64,000 bases of DNA, taken from Procambarus clarkii (Eukaryota > Arthropoda > Malacostraca > Decapoda > Cambaridae). The stretch lies in NCBI RefSeq assembly GCF_040958095.1, contig NC_091154.1:43910735-43974734 (forward strand), read 5' to 3'. The position numbers were made by a program, and so were the translations under genes. Below, piece after piece: positions 9,288 through 20,768 of the stretch (its first letter is position 1; each line of letters opens with the position of its first letter). Below the pieces are notes generated by a model. The model did no database searches. It had not been told where the DNA came from and was given only the letters and a program-made list of their open reading frames with translations.

Positions 9288-10905
9288 TGTTGGAAATTTC
9301 CAACACTAATACACTACTATTGTATTATAATCATTATTATTATATACTAACTACAGTAGTCACTAAATTTACTAACAGTAGTGTCAATATAAACTACTAA
9401 TTATATCTACGTATTAATACTAGAATTCTTACGAAATAAAGCACCAACATTGCGTCAGATAATGTCTAGTTAAACACATTTATTGCCAATGTGCTAGAGA
9501 ATTGAATGTGGTTCTCTAAAATCATCAGTATTCCATGTGATAATTATTTACGGATAACATAACTCCCAAATAATTCTAAATCTTGAGTTTTTAGTTACAA
9601 TTGTTATCAAGTAATAGTTTTTCTGTCACGCGTGAATGCCATGGAGAAAACTAAAATCTTCTCCATTTCTCGTTTGCCACCATAAGACGAGAAAGCGATA
9701 ATATTTAAATCCCTAGAATCACAACCCAGTCCTTATTAAAGTATTTCAACCACGATTGCACGAAATAGTATTATTCGTGATAAATAATTTCGGTGGTGAA
9801 TGTGGGACGCGGGTTGGAAGAGAAGGAGACGCCATTGTGGAGCCAGCTGGTGCAGCGTGCATGCTTGGACAGGGGAAAGTCTTGGCCTCAGAGTCTGAGA
9901 CACGTGGCATTGGGGAGTTATCAGCAAGAATTACACTGATACCCAACTAATAACGAATAATTATTCTTCCACGTGCTCCATAGTGCTCGGCCAATCAATA
10001 ACGCGTCGAGAATCAAGCCAAACTCTCAATCACGTGTACAACACAGTGGAAGTCTGGGACTGATAGACGCGATATCGGCAGACTTCAGCAGTTACTGCGC
10101 TCATGCTAAGTATATTTTCTTTCTTGATGCATCATTAGAGATTGTATATTTCGTGGGTAGTCTGTCGTTATATACTGGGACGACACCAAATCCAACGTTA
10201 GTACCGCATTAATATTTATTTTCTGGTTTCATAAATATTGAGATCTAAGTAGCCTAGTTCAATGCTACGTAATATCCTTTAAATTACAGCTCGTATGTGA
10301 GGAGTCAACGAGTCGTTAACCGCATTCGTGTTATTCACCTCTAATGGCTTCTATGTGGAGATCCTGAGATCACGAGGACGAAGCACGAACGATGTCATAG
10401 AAATCGTCTTAAAGCTAAGGCTTTTTGTACACATTTAATTATTCCATTTTATTATACAAATTCACAAGATTATCATATCAAATATTTTACCATATGATTA
10501 TTGGAAGTTGATGTGTTTACTTAGATGATTGCTCTTTGATTTAATAATCATTAATATTCTCTATTTGAATTTACCTATTGATTCTATAATATTTTAGATC
10601 ATATATTATTTACTCAACAATGAACTGGTGACGAACCACACTAGTTCCTAGATGTACATGAAGTTCTAGCAATAACCCAATGTAGGTGTTTGAGGCTCTG
10701 ACTTTAGTTAATTAATCATACAGTCCATTATTTATTTAAGTGATTATTCTTTCTAATACCTATCCATAGACACTGGTTTTTCCTTGTGTTTTCTAATGAT
10801 CACTTTTTATTAGTTTCCCTCTTTACTCAAAAGTGGGTGGTCCTTCGTTATTAAATTAAATAATTAAATAATTAAATAATTGAGTCAAGCCCCAGATATC
10901 CCACA
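9288..10905 (+). repeat. BEL/Pao 3' LTR
   Basis: Starts with TGTTGGAAATTTCCAACA, an 18-bp perfect palindrome, and ends with CCAGATATCCCACA. The LTR-like sequence starting at 42557 shares the first 19 bases. That sequence ends CCAGATTTCCCCACA at 63211 and also shares TGGTCCTTCG roughly 70-90 bp before the end. The length of 1618 bp is close to the roughly 1.42 kb left in the solo LTR after later insertions are removed. A polyadenylation-like AATAAA is at 9435-9440. The 9746-9950 frames on both strands look like chance ORFs. Confidence 0.8.
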
Positions 10906-10937
10906 ACAGTTACGGTGCATACAACATGTAGATAGTA

Positions 10938-12312
10938 TCCACTCAATTTAACGGCCTCTTTTATACCGATCTGCCGGTATTAACGACCGGTTTGGGAGCC
11001 CAGTATCTGGAGCCTGCTATATCGGTCTGCGGTCGATACTACCGACGGTCTGTATTGGGTTTGTTGTGGCATCAGCGTCCCCTCACATGGCGACCAGGCC
11101 GCCACCGACCTGGATCGTCCAGAGTCATATATTACATCTTGATTTTCTTTTAAAATGATTCACTTTAATGAAGAAAATTGTAAATTATTATTAATAAAAT
11201 ATTTTGAAACAGTTTTTATTAAGCAAAAGTCTTTGTTTTCTTATTAAATACCTTTTATAGTATGTATAGGCACTAGGTATTTTTTTTCCCACGGACCTAG
11301 TATGTACTCCGCCGGGCCATGTGTTCCCATTGTTTACCGTGAACTCGCGCGGCTAGCTTCAATTGTGAAGGATATTACTGTACTGTAATTGTGATCTTTT
11401 TAATTTACAAAATGCCAAAAGTTACCCAAAGGAAGCGCCTGACGGTTGCACAGAAGCTGGAGTTAATTAAGAAACTTGATAAAGGATATTCTCATGCACG
11501 AGCAGCAGCAGAGTTTAACATTCAACATAATTGTCAATAGTGAAGTAGAATTAGAACTCATGTGAATTAGTAGTAAGGCTAGCTGTTGTGTGAAGTGAGT
11601 GCCTGAAAATAAGTGTACTGTACATACAGTATGTACCCTGTATACAATATAAACAATATAAAACAAGCGCTGCAGAGGATGACGTAATCATCACAGCTTC
11701 GTAATCTTCAGCTTCATTAAAAGTAAGTCAATTTACCAATTTTATTATAGTATTACAAGATATTAATTGTTTTTTTTCAACAAAAGCTACATATTAGTCT
11801 CTGCAAATGTATATTCTATCGTCAGCAGAGAAAAGGTGAGCTCAAAATATTTCGTCTTGGCTAGCTCTCAGTGACAAGGCTCGATCGCCATTGTTATGGC
11901 ATGGCCGCCACAGCCTGTCGTAACATTAAAAATACATTACCTGCACTGTTCAGGGTAAATCAAAACACATCTCTAAAATTTTATTAAGACAATATTAACT
12001 CATTGATTGATACATGAAATATTTTTCAATACAAAGGAATGAATCAATTTTTTCCCACCCATCTGGACTTGATCAGAGCGTGTTCACACATCATCCATGC
12101 AGCAGCCAGCAACTGGCTTAATCGTCGGCCGTGCACTAAATTGGAATGCAATTACACAATGAACTTTATTTAATTTTAGTTATACAGTATAAAATATATC
12201 CTACCTGAATGTTACTTGAAAAATTACCCGACCCGACTTAACGTCGGAAATAACGGAGCTCCGTAAATAACGACTAGGGCTCAGCCCCATATAGGCTGTT
12301 AAATTGAGTGGA
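10938..12312 (+). mobile_element. pogo-like DNA transposon with TCCACTC termini
   Basis: The termini TCCACTCAATTTAACGGCCT and, from the right, TCCACTCAATTTAACAGCCT form a terminal inverted repeat of about 20 bp. TA lies on both sides (10936-10937 and 12313-12314), though extra bases on the left make the exact boundary uncertain. A short helix-turn-helix relic is at 11412-11540. The 11700-12250 stretch is AT-rich with no coding signal. Sequence on both sides is PB-B module, so this is a clean nested insertion. Confidence 0.7.
11412..11540 (+). pseudogene. pogo/CENP-B-type helix-turn-helix relic, 42 aa
   Basis: The frame MPKVTQRKRLTVAQKLELIK continues through KKLDKGYSHARAAAEFNI to a stop at 11538-11540. 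This is the N-terminal psq-type DNA-binding helix-turn-helix of pogo/Tigger transposases. Nothing downstream resembles the second helix-turn-helix or the DDE domain, so this is a truncated remnant. Confidence 0.7.
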
Positions 12313-13108
12313 TACTTATGTAATGTGTGTATATAGTGTAACAACACCACAAACAGTATTGTCGGGGGAGAAATTTTAGTGGGCCTGACCTTGAAGGAGT
12401 GGGGGAGGCAGCCGCCAGATGACTGTGTGTGTACCGATGTCTCTTAGTGCCTGAACTAACTATATAAGCTTAGTTGTACAGTTATGGTGAACAAAACATG
12501 TAGATACAGTGGTACCTCGCATAACGAATTTAATCCGTTCCATGTTCGTCATGTGAAACGGACGTCATACAAAACGAGTGTCCCCCATGTAACCAGTGTG
12601 ATGCAGTGTTTATTGTGAAATTCCCCCAGTGTGCATGACATCAAATGTTCCCCAAAATATCATTTTTCTTTGCAAAATGATAAATTACCGTCCCTGAACA
12701 TGTCTATGTAAAAATAATTACCAAATTCCACATACTTTGGCTGTGAGGGCGTGGACAAGGTGCGCTGACGTCATCAGGGCCTGGTCACCGGGTGTGAAGC
12801 TCCCAGACACGGTCGCGCAGGCCATTCAAGCACCGCGTGTTGCCACAAATATATTTTCAAATATTTTTTCTATGCATTTCCAATGCGGATTTATTTGTTT
12901 CTTTTATCGTATATGATGCATATTTGTGACCTTTACAATATGTATACAGTAGAATGTTCATAATTTTCCATGAAACTGTGATACATGTGTCAGTAATGTG
13001 TCCACAATATATGTTTATTGTCACAATATTACGTGGTAAAAATTCACTAAAATTACAATATGTACAGTTTCACATACTATTTACACAGTAACACACTGTA
13101 TTACACAC

Positions 13109-13264
13109 TCAGTACTTTGGAGGTGCGTAATAGTCAACGAAGTAGTCCATGGTACACAGCGCGACTTAGCTCTACTTGCACCAGCTACAGATAGATTTTC
13201 GTTTCCTGTTTCATCGTTCTGTGTGCTTGCAAATAACGCACTCGCGTGCACCCTTGGCTTTAGT
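13109..13264 (-). pseudogene. piggyBac transposase C-terminal cysteine-rich domain relic
   Basis: Read on the minus strand, 52 codons give ECVICKHTER, then SICSWCK and VALCTMDYFVDYY before a terminal stop. The spacing CxxC...CxxC...LC...YFxxYY matches the zinc-binding cysteine-rich domain at the end of piggyBac transposases, which binds the transposon ends. There are three internal stops, so it is dead. The 98-aa ATG frame at 13081-13377 is an overlapping wrong-frame reading. Confidence 0.8.
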
Positions 13265-13858
13265 ACTTGTAGGTGGTATGTAGCCAAGCTTGTATAGCAT
13301 AAGGTAGTATTGAAACGATTATAGGAAAAGCTCAATTTGTAAGGTAGTCTTGAAAAGATCACTTTGTAAGGTCCCATACAGGAAGAGATTCAGCTAGCCT
13401 CAAAGAGTGTCTATCAGTCAGGAAGAGATTCAGGTATTCTTGAAAATATCAATGAACACCACCACCATGGAAGCCGCTAACACTGTTCATCTATGCTACC
13501 TGTATCAGATGCATCATCACTGAACGCAGAAAACGATTCGTCTATGTATCATCTATATAAATTCGAGATGGCAAGGGTGGGGCTCAGAGCTACAACTGGA
13601 TACGCTCGCTGTATCATCCTCATAGGTGCTGTATCACTGGCATCCGACCGTTGTGTTAAAACCTTATTGCGCCTAGCTTCACCAATGTTATGACCCTTAT
13701 GTTCTTCAAACAATAGGGTCTGAATTGCACCGACTGAGCGCAGTCTTTCAACACCGTGTGGGACAGGTGTTTGAGAGCCAGAGGCATGTGTGCTACAAAT
13801 GGTTGCTCATGCAGTACTAACCCAGCCAGCAGCCCTTGTCTTTCATATTCGTTATAGC

Positions 13859-14420
13859 AAAAGGTTCGTTCAGTGTTTGTTGGGTAGGCTGCTCCAATAT
13901 GACAATCTTTCTTTTTTTCAAATGTGTTCCATTTGTTTTGTATTTGTCACTTACGTCTCAATAATGGAGCAGCCTACCCGACAAACACTGAACGAACCTT
14001 TATGGCATTTGTCCATTTTTCATATTGTTTCAACAGTTCTTTTATTTTTCGTTTTTTTTTTATTTAAGAAACATGGAACAGCCGACCTGTAGACCACCGA
14101 ACGAACCTTTTTGACATTTGTACTGGTTTTCAAAATTCTTCATTTTTTTTTATTATTTACGTTTTTTGTATGCAAGAAACAGAGCAGCCTACCTGCCGAC
14201 CACCGAACGAACCTTTTGCTACAAGACAAATGAAAAATAAATATTGAACACATTTGAAGAAAGGAAAATGTCGTAATGGTTTATTCAGTGTATATAAGGT
14301 AGGCTTCTCCATTATTGAGACGTAAATGACAAATACAAAACAAATGGAACACATTTGAAACAAAGAAAGATTGTTATAATGGAGCAGGCTACCTGCCGAA
14401 CACCGAACGAACCTTTTTGA
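13859..14420. repeat. Alternating inverted units inside the composite element
   Basis: A motif around GGTTCGTTCAGTGTTTG followed by GTAGGCTGCTCCA, and its reverse complement (TGGAGCAGCCTAC), recurs at about 13860, 13965, 14070, 14180, 14275 and 14385 in alternating or same orientation, spaced roughly 100 bp. The array recurs in mirrored form at 56180-56735, and one pair sits at 15190-15330. Adjacent opposed units could fold into long hairpins. No coding potential. Confidence 0.75.
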
Positions 14421-15186
14421 CATTTGTTGTATATCAGACATTTCATTTCTTTTTTTCTTACAAAAACGTCAATGCCTTGCAACATCTCAGCAGTCACCCT
14501 TTTATATCCCAGCATCATTAGCATCTTTAAACAAGAATAACATAATTTATGTGCATCGTCGGAGGCGTCTAAGAATGTGCAAGAAGCAGCGCGACCCCAC
14601 CATGTGGTGTTGACGTTACTCAAACCAGCGCTCGTCATACGGGACGATTTGACGCCGATCGGGCCGTTCGTTACCCAAAATGTTCGTCTTTTGGGGCGAT
14701 CGTTATGCGAGGTACCACTGTACTTGTATATAATGTGTGTATATAGTGTAATAAGAGCAAAACTATTTGTTTATTGTTTTATGATTGTAATAATTGAATC
14801 ACTAATAAAAACACCATACTTTTGAGTATAGCGATGATTCACACATTTTATTATATAAATCCATTGCACTACACACTATTCAATAATATTACTGCAAAAA
14901 ACTAATTAAAAATCAATCGGAGTCATTGAAATAATTAGGTAATAACATCTTTGTGGCAAATCCTTCCTGACAGCTCGGGTGACGCTGACCTCCTCTGACG
15001 AATGCTCTGTCAACGTCCACATTTTGCCAGATTTCCTCGGCCTATTGAGCAGAAAATATGTCGCCTACGATTTTTTTCCCCCCGGGCTCAGGGAACACAA
15101 ATTAACATTTTTAGAAAACGATAAAAAGTTTAGAATTTTTTTCTTGTGCACAAGGGTGTAAATCCCCTTAGCAGCTTAAGGGTTAA

Positions 15187-15485
15187 GAAACATGGAGCAG
15201 CCTATCTGACAAACACTGAACGAGCCTTTTGCTATTAAAAAAATGAATAAGAAAAGTGAACAAAGTTGAAAAAAGGAAAAATGTCATGAAGGTTTGTTCA
15301 GTGTAAATCAGGCAGGCTGTACCATTATTTAAAAAATCTAATATAATTTTGATGTTTTTTGATGGTGGAATGGATTATTTTTATTTCCAATATTTTAAAT
15401 GGGGAAATTTGTTTTGAAAAATGAGCATTTCACATGACGAGCTCAGTCCTGGAACGGATTAAATTCGTTAATCAAGGTTCCACTG
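15187..15485 (-). mobile_element. Composite mariner-type element, right end only (copy 3)
   Basis: Begins with AAGAAACATGGAGCAGCC, matching the composite interior at about 14066, and ends GGAACGGATTAAATTCG then GGTTCCACTG next to TA at 15486-15487. The PB-B element at 10906-15182 entered it at a TTAA, so the left part lies beyond the window. The sequence is more diverged than copies 1 and 2. Confidence 0.65.
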
Positions 15486-15515
15486 TATTTCACCATCCAT
15501 GTATTTAACCCTTAA

Positions 15516-16893
15516 CCCTCAAACCGCTAGGGATCAAAATGGCTTTTTAACACCCACAGGCACAACAACAACAAAAATTACAAAAAAATCTTGCGTCTTA
15601 TAAGTGTTCATTTTTGTTCCCTGATCACGGAAAAAATAAAAAATAAAAATCGTAGGTGGCATATTTTAGCTGCAATAGGGTATGGAAGTCTGGCAAAAAA
15701 GGGGCGTTGACAGAGCCTTCGCCAGACGAGGTCTACTCCTCTTGAGCTGTCAGGCGGCAGTTGCCACAAATATATTATTACCTAATTATTTCAATGTCTC
15801 CGATTGATTTGTTCTTAGTTTTTTGCAGTAATATTATTCAATACTGTGAATTGTAAATATATATTTATATAATAAAATGTGTGAACCATCGCTGTACTCA
15901 AAATTATGGTGTGCATATTAGTGATTCAATTATTATGTTCATAAAACAATAAACAAAAAGTTTTGCTGTTATTACACTATATACACAGGTTATATATAAG
16001 TATCTGCATGTTTTGCTCACCATAACGAACCACTAAGTTGGTACTGTGAATAAATATGCAACGAAGAGTGACTGCCACACACCAGCCAGCCACTTGCTGC
16101 CACTCCCTCCCTCAACACCTCACTCCCCCTCATTCTCCTCCCACAACACTGTTTTTGCATTTATTCACTATACACCGATGTTATATATAAGTATTTACAT
16201 GTTTTGTTCACCATAACTGTACATCTAAGCTTGTATGGTGAGTAAAGGCACAAAGACGTAGCTACTCACACAGTCAGCTGGTGGCGGCAACCCTCAAGGC
16301 CAGACGCACTAATATTTCTCCTCCAACAATATTGTTTGTGGTGTTATTATGCTACATATACACATTATATATAAGTATCTACCTGTTTTATTCACCATAC
16401 CTGTACAAATAAGCTGGGATGGTGCCCAAAGACCATAGTGGCCACCAGTAAACATGATAAATCGTACAGGCGACGCACCTCCCTCACCAAAGTGGCGGCT
16501 CCCAACCTACTCCTATTGCTGTTATTACACTCTATACACACGTTATTTAAATATCACATTTGTGTTCGCCATAGCAAACCACTAAGCTGGTATAGTGAGT
16601 GCAGTCAATGGCCACACACAGTCAGAAGATGACGCCACCACCCTCCCTCCCACAGCATTACTCCTCCGTCCATGGAGCACAGCGCTAAATATATCCACAA
16701 TCCTGCTATTATCAGAATCCTGGTCAGTTTTATCACAGTCAGGGGACTTCTGTAATACTATCATTGCTAAATAATAGCACGAAAATATATATTATGGCAT
16801 TTGTAGGCGATGCTGTGGTCACAAGCTGAACAGCGGTGCTGTGAGCTTGTGCTGCGTGCGTCAGCCTTGGTGGCTCGCTCAATACTGATGCTC
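15516..16893 (+). mobile_element. PB-B TTAA element, 3' side cut by gypsy insertion
   Basis: Starts CCCTCAAACCGCTAGGG after TTAACCC-TTAA (15505-15515). It contains the conserved GTTGCCACAAATATATT core near 15758 and then four tandem, diverged modules of about 190 bp (near 15970, 16170, 16360 and 16530), each with TTATATATAAGTAT and a TTCACCATA box. It breaks after GATGCTC at 16893, where other PB-B copies continue with TGACACCC. A TG then begins the next element. Confidence 0.75.
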
Positions 16894-18992
16894 TGTAAGG
16901 TACAAAATTGAAAGCTGTACCCTAAAGTATCGCTAACAAGACCCGCTCTTACTTTCTTATAAATAATGGAAGTGCAGGGATCTATATAATAATAATCACC
17001 AGTTCTAACTACATGGGACAAGAAATACACCTTGGAGTACAATTTTACAAAAAGGATTTTATTTAACAAATACCAGATTTCCTCACACTTCTTGGAACAG
17101 GGGGGGAGGGGTGTACTTGGATCCACCACAGGATTGATACAAACAAACAAGGAGGGGAAGGGTCCTTCTCCCTCTACAACCTGGGACTTAAGGTCATTAC
17201 TCTATTCCACTCCTCATAGGTCATTACAAAGGGCCTGGGTATACAAAATAAATGTGGATAATCTCCCCATGTGACACACAGCTGAGCACACACACCTGAA
17301 TTAACAACCCACCACTCTCCCTACACACAGGGTTCCAAAACTCCTTATTTCCACAAATTTCTATCCCTAACTCATGAAGAAAAAGGGAAGCACCGCTATA
17401 AACATCTATAATACTGCACTTATCGTATTTGTTAGAGACCATCCACAACACTGGTGTGGTTGTCACTGCCTCCCTCTCCCAAGTCACTGATAGGGGCTTG
17501 CACATGTCCCTGCCTGCCTGGTTACAATAATGTCCCCTCCCTATACATGTCATACACATTTCCCAATACTTCATTTATATGTCTTATAATGTTCCAGGCT
17601 GTTTTTCTACATTTAACACTGTTGTTTCTCTATATTTTCTTGCAGTGAATCTGCTTTTTCTTAACCATTTTATCCCTTTTGTTTACATTTTTTTTTTAAG
17701 AGATTACATTTTCCTGTTGAGATGATGCTCTGTGCATCTGAAAAGGGTCAGAGTTCCAGACTTTTTTTTCAACATTTAACACTGCTATTTCTCCCTACAC
17801 AAGAGTATCTTTCTTATATAATTCCCCTTCCCGTGGGGGACAAGAAGAAGAGAAAAAGTCATGTAAATTTGAAGAGTTTACGTAAATTTTTCTTAGTACA
17901 CGGTACGTCTAACTCAATGTAAAATTTCCAAGTGGGGCTATTAGCTAGCTAACTAAAAACAACAATGTATCCTGTAACTACAGACACAAGTGGCGATTGC
18001 TCTCCACTTGTTCAACACCGCAGGAGACACTGCAACTTACAACAAGCTTCACACCTGTAGGGTCGCTCCCAGAACTGTTCCACTTGACCTGTCAGGACTC
18101 ACCAGACTAACGGAGGGGAGTGTGAGGGAGGTAGGCATGCTATAGACTTGAGATCTTGGATCGCAGGCATAGACGTGGCTGCAACTGGTAGAACACATCT
18201 GGATCAACAATGAGAGGATGCCTCTTTGGATCCTGGATCATATCTTAGGTTACTGACATCTGTTAGTTTGAGTAACTGGAGTCAAAACCTGGCTATCACT
18301 CAGGTGACCTACTGTCACAACAAGATGCCACACTACTGACACAGGTCTCCTTCTTGATTTGACTACCCGTGGTCTACAAGGGAGACCCAAGTCGAGACAT
18401 GCTAACGACTATGATGGTCACTTGACAACCATAAGGGAACTCAAAAGGAAGACTCCTGGGTACTTGACACCCAGTATTCCATGGTTTCTTAAAACTAAAG
18501 GTCGTACTGTACCCTGTACCCTTTCATTCCGTTTCTTCAAGGTGCAGGACCATTATTCCTCATTTCTTTTCTCTTCGTGCTTCTGCTTGTTCCCGACTTC
18601 CTCTTCTTGGTGCATGTTCATCTTTTTACAAAGACTAGCCCCATCTCTCCTCAACCTCTCTCCATGGTCTGTTCTGTCCGACTTGTCGGTGTGGCTGTCC
18701 CAGGGCTATCCGTAGGGAGTTCCACATGTTGGTCGGTGTAGACCCTCCACACTATGATGTGTCCATAAACAGGTACCAACCGTCTGTTGAGGGTCAAGAT
18801 AAACATAAGTGGGATGTACATGGTCACAACTCAAAACATCATCCCTGATGGGATTTACATAACAGGCAGACCAACAACGACAAGTGCATAGAGTTATAGC
18901 GGTCCCTTACCTAACTAGCTAAACATAATATATAACAATACATATGGAAAGTAGAAATTGGCCACCTAGGGTGGATCGAGTCTGGTTATCGA
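16894..18992 (-). other. Gypsy 3' non-coding and probable LTR region
   Basis: No ORF with recognisable content. TGTAAGG at 16894 would be the LTR terminus (CCTTACA in sense). I could not place the inner LTR boundary or a polypurine tract, and no second LTR copy exists in the window to compare. The region 18520-18660 is pyrimidine-rich. Short frames here (for example 17224-17574 and 18359-18715) show no domain. Confidence 0.45.
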
Positions 18993-19779
18993 TCAGATCT
19001 GCATGGCATGGGTAGGTCCAACATGTCCACTCAGCAACTCTAACAGGGGATCACTTTTCTCTTCTGTGGCCTCATTGGTATCCTGATTGTCTAGCTCTGC
19101 ATGGGGCAAGTGTAATTCTTCTTTGGGGTGGAATATTTTTAATTTATTAACATGGACCAACTTCTGCTCCCTATCATAAATGTGTTTGATTAGGATATTT
19201 ACAGGGCCAGTCTTTTGAATCACTCTGTAAAGTCCCTTCCACCTATCCCGCAAGGCCCCTTGGGTTATTTTCAGACAATAACACAATGGAGCCTTTCTGT
19301 ATATTCATTGGCTTGACATCTCTGTCATAGTAGTGAGCATACTTCACTTGGGCCTGCTTGGAGGCTTCGGCGGCTGCTCTCCAGACACCGTGCATCTTCT
19401 GCACCACTGAAGAGGAGTAATCTTCCCCATAATGAACCTGAAGATTATTTATCAAGCCAGACGTGAAATTACAGGAATGCCCGGTAAACAAGAACATCGG
19501 TTGGGTGTTAATGCTTTTGTGCACAGCTGTGTTGATAGCCATTTGGACATATGGTAAACTTGACACCCACCCCAAGGGATCAGAACTACACAGAATGGCC
19601 AGGGTATCCTTGATGGCACGATTTGTATGTTCAACCATACCGTTGGCCTGGGGATGGAACGCAGTTGTTAAGGCTGAGTTGGTCTGTACCAAGGTACACA
19701 CCTTAGCAAATAATTGGTTTAAGAATTCAGATCCTCGATCTGTAACCAGGGTTTTCGTGGGGGCCAAATATACATACAA
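18993..19779 (-). pseudogene. pol: Gypsy integrase, second half of core and C-terminus
   Basis: The frame 19243-19779 (-) carries LVTDRGSEFLNQLF (second Asp) and FHPQANGMVEHTNR (Glu in VEHTNR), so the catalytic residues downstream of the frameshift are intact. A further frameshift near 19260 leads to 18993-19286, with DRWKGLYRVIQKTGPVNILI (GPY/F-type C-terminal module) and an acidic tail. No chromodomain is recognised. Confidence 0.87.
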
Positions 19780-20707
19780 ATTTATGGAGGAATGCTTCTG
19801 CCACTGTCTCTGGGTCTTTCCTCTCCAACGGGATAAGGGTCGTGAACTTAGACAAATGATCCACTAACACTAACACATACCTGTGCCCAGTATAACTAGT
19901 GTGTAGGTCAATCAGGTCAGCCCCAATCAGGTCATTATCTAGTGGTTCATGAATTTCGGGGAAGGGTTGGAGGGGGGCAAGCACCTGCGTACTTCCCTTA
20001 CGTCGTTGACAGGGTTCACATTCTTTTACAAATTTTGCTGTATAAGACAGCAAGCCAGGGAAATAAAATGATTGTTTAGCCTGTATGTACGATTTGTAAA
20101 TCCCTGGATGACCTGCAATCTTGGAAGAGTGGACCAGCTTTAACGCCACATTTCTTAGGGCATCGGGGATAACTAGTCGATATACTGATTTAGTTGGGGT
20201 CTCCATAATGTGGTATAGTACCCCATCTACTATTTCAAATTCTGCAATGGGGGTATTTACTTTCTTGGTTGGGAGATCGTTACTTTCTAGATAGTTAATT
20301 ACCTTAGCCCAATGCTCTCCCTTCATTTGACATTCTTGCAACGTCCCTTTATCGAGTGTGTCTATATTGAAATCTACGTTAATTTGGGTCACATTACAGC
20401 TTAAGGTATCCGGGACGTAATGTGCTGCACCTGGCTTATAGACAATGTTAAAACTGTGGTCTGACAATTCATAACCCCAACAAGACATCCTATTACACTT
20501 TGTTCCCTTCCTAAAAATGTGTACCAGGGGCTGGTGATCAGTATAAATAGTGAATTTCCTCTGGACAACGTAAGGTTCAAAATACCTAACGGCTGACACC
20601 ACTCCCAGAGCTTCTTTATCCATGGTGGTGTACCTTAACTCGGCTCCTTTTAACTTCCTACTAAAATACCCTATGGCATAAGGCACACTGTCTTCATCTC
20701 TCTGCAT
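19727..20707 (-). pseudogene. pol: Gypsy RNase H and integrase N-terminal half
   Basis: A 326-codon open stretch. RNase H motifs: GYFSRKL, YTTMDKEALGVVSAVRYF, FTIYTDHQPLVHIF and VPDTLSC (terminal, DALS-like). The integrase zinc finger follows with HSSKIAGHPG and CEPCQRRKG (HHCC). The start of the catalytic core is GADLIDLHTS, then YVLVLVDHLSKFTTLIPL. The frame ends in a shift before the second catalytic Asp. Confidence 0.9.
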
Positions 20708-20768
20708 TAAGCAAGCCCCTACAGCTATATTAGAGGCATCACTATGGATCTCAAAATTCTTATTAAAA

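Larger units (their letters stand above)
91..10905 (+). mobile_element. BEL/Pao LTR retrotransposon, decayed, 5' end outside window
   Basis: The order gag, zinc knuckles, aspartic protease, reverse transcriptase, RNase H, integrase and 3' LTR is that of a BEL/Pao retrotransposon. Pol carries in-frame stops and frameshifts (for example at the ends of the open stretches at 4341, 4900, 5644 and 6295), so it is dead. Two later DNA transposons interrupt it, at 638-3044 and 6631-7734. The LTR ends in CCCACA at 10905. The next five bases, ACAGT, fit a 5-bp target site in the surrounding PB-B element, but the left LTR and left duplication lie outside the window. No env-like frame is visible. Confidence 0.9.
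12507..14720 (-). mobile_element. Composite mariner-type element carrying a piggyBac relic (copy 1)
   Basis: 2214 bp flanked by TA (12505-12506 and 14721-14722), with terminal inverted repeats CAGTGGTACCTCGCATAACG. Inside, from about 12594, is sequence matching the PB-C piggyBac relic at 22593, with a piggyBac transposase C-terminal cysteine-rich domain at 13109-13264 (-). A second copy, inverted, at 55875-58131 has the same internal junctions, and the end of a third is at 15187-15485. No mariner transposase is visible, so this is a non-autonomous passenger element. Confidence 0.85.
10906..15182 (-). mobile_element. PB-B TTAA element hosting the BEL copy (right part)
   Basis: The sequence resumes after the BEL LTR with the PB-B internal module (ACAGTTACGGTG, then ACATGTAGATA) and ends at 15182 with TTAAGGG next to TTAA at 15183-15186. 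It reads in reverse orientation relative to 51654-53239. Two DNA transposons lie inside it, at 10938-12312 and 12507-14720. The part to the left of the BEL insertion is outside the window. The terminal 250 bp (14940-15182) matches other PB-B ends. Confidence 0.7.

Noticed and set aside
91..10905. An endogenous virus with envelope gene
   Set aside because: Domain order and YVDN motif are those of a BEL/Pao retrotransposon; no env-like frame is present after integrase.
19463..19867. 134-codon plus-strand frame
   Set aside because: Antisense shadow of the gypsy integrase.
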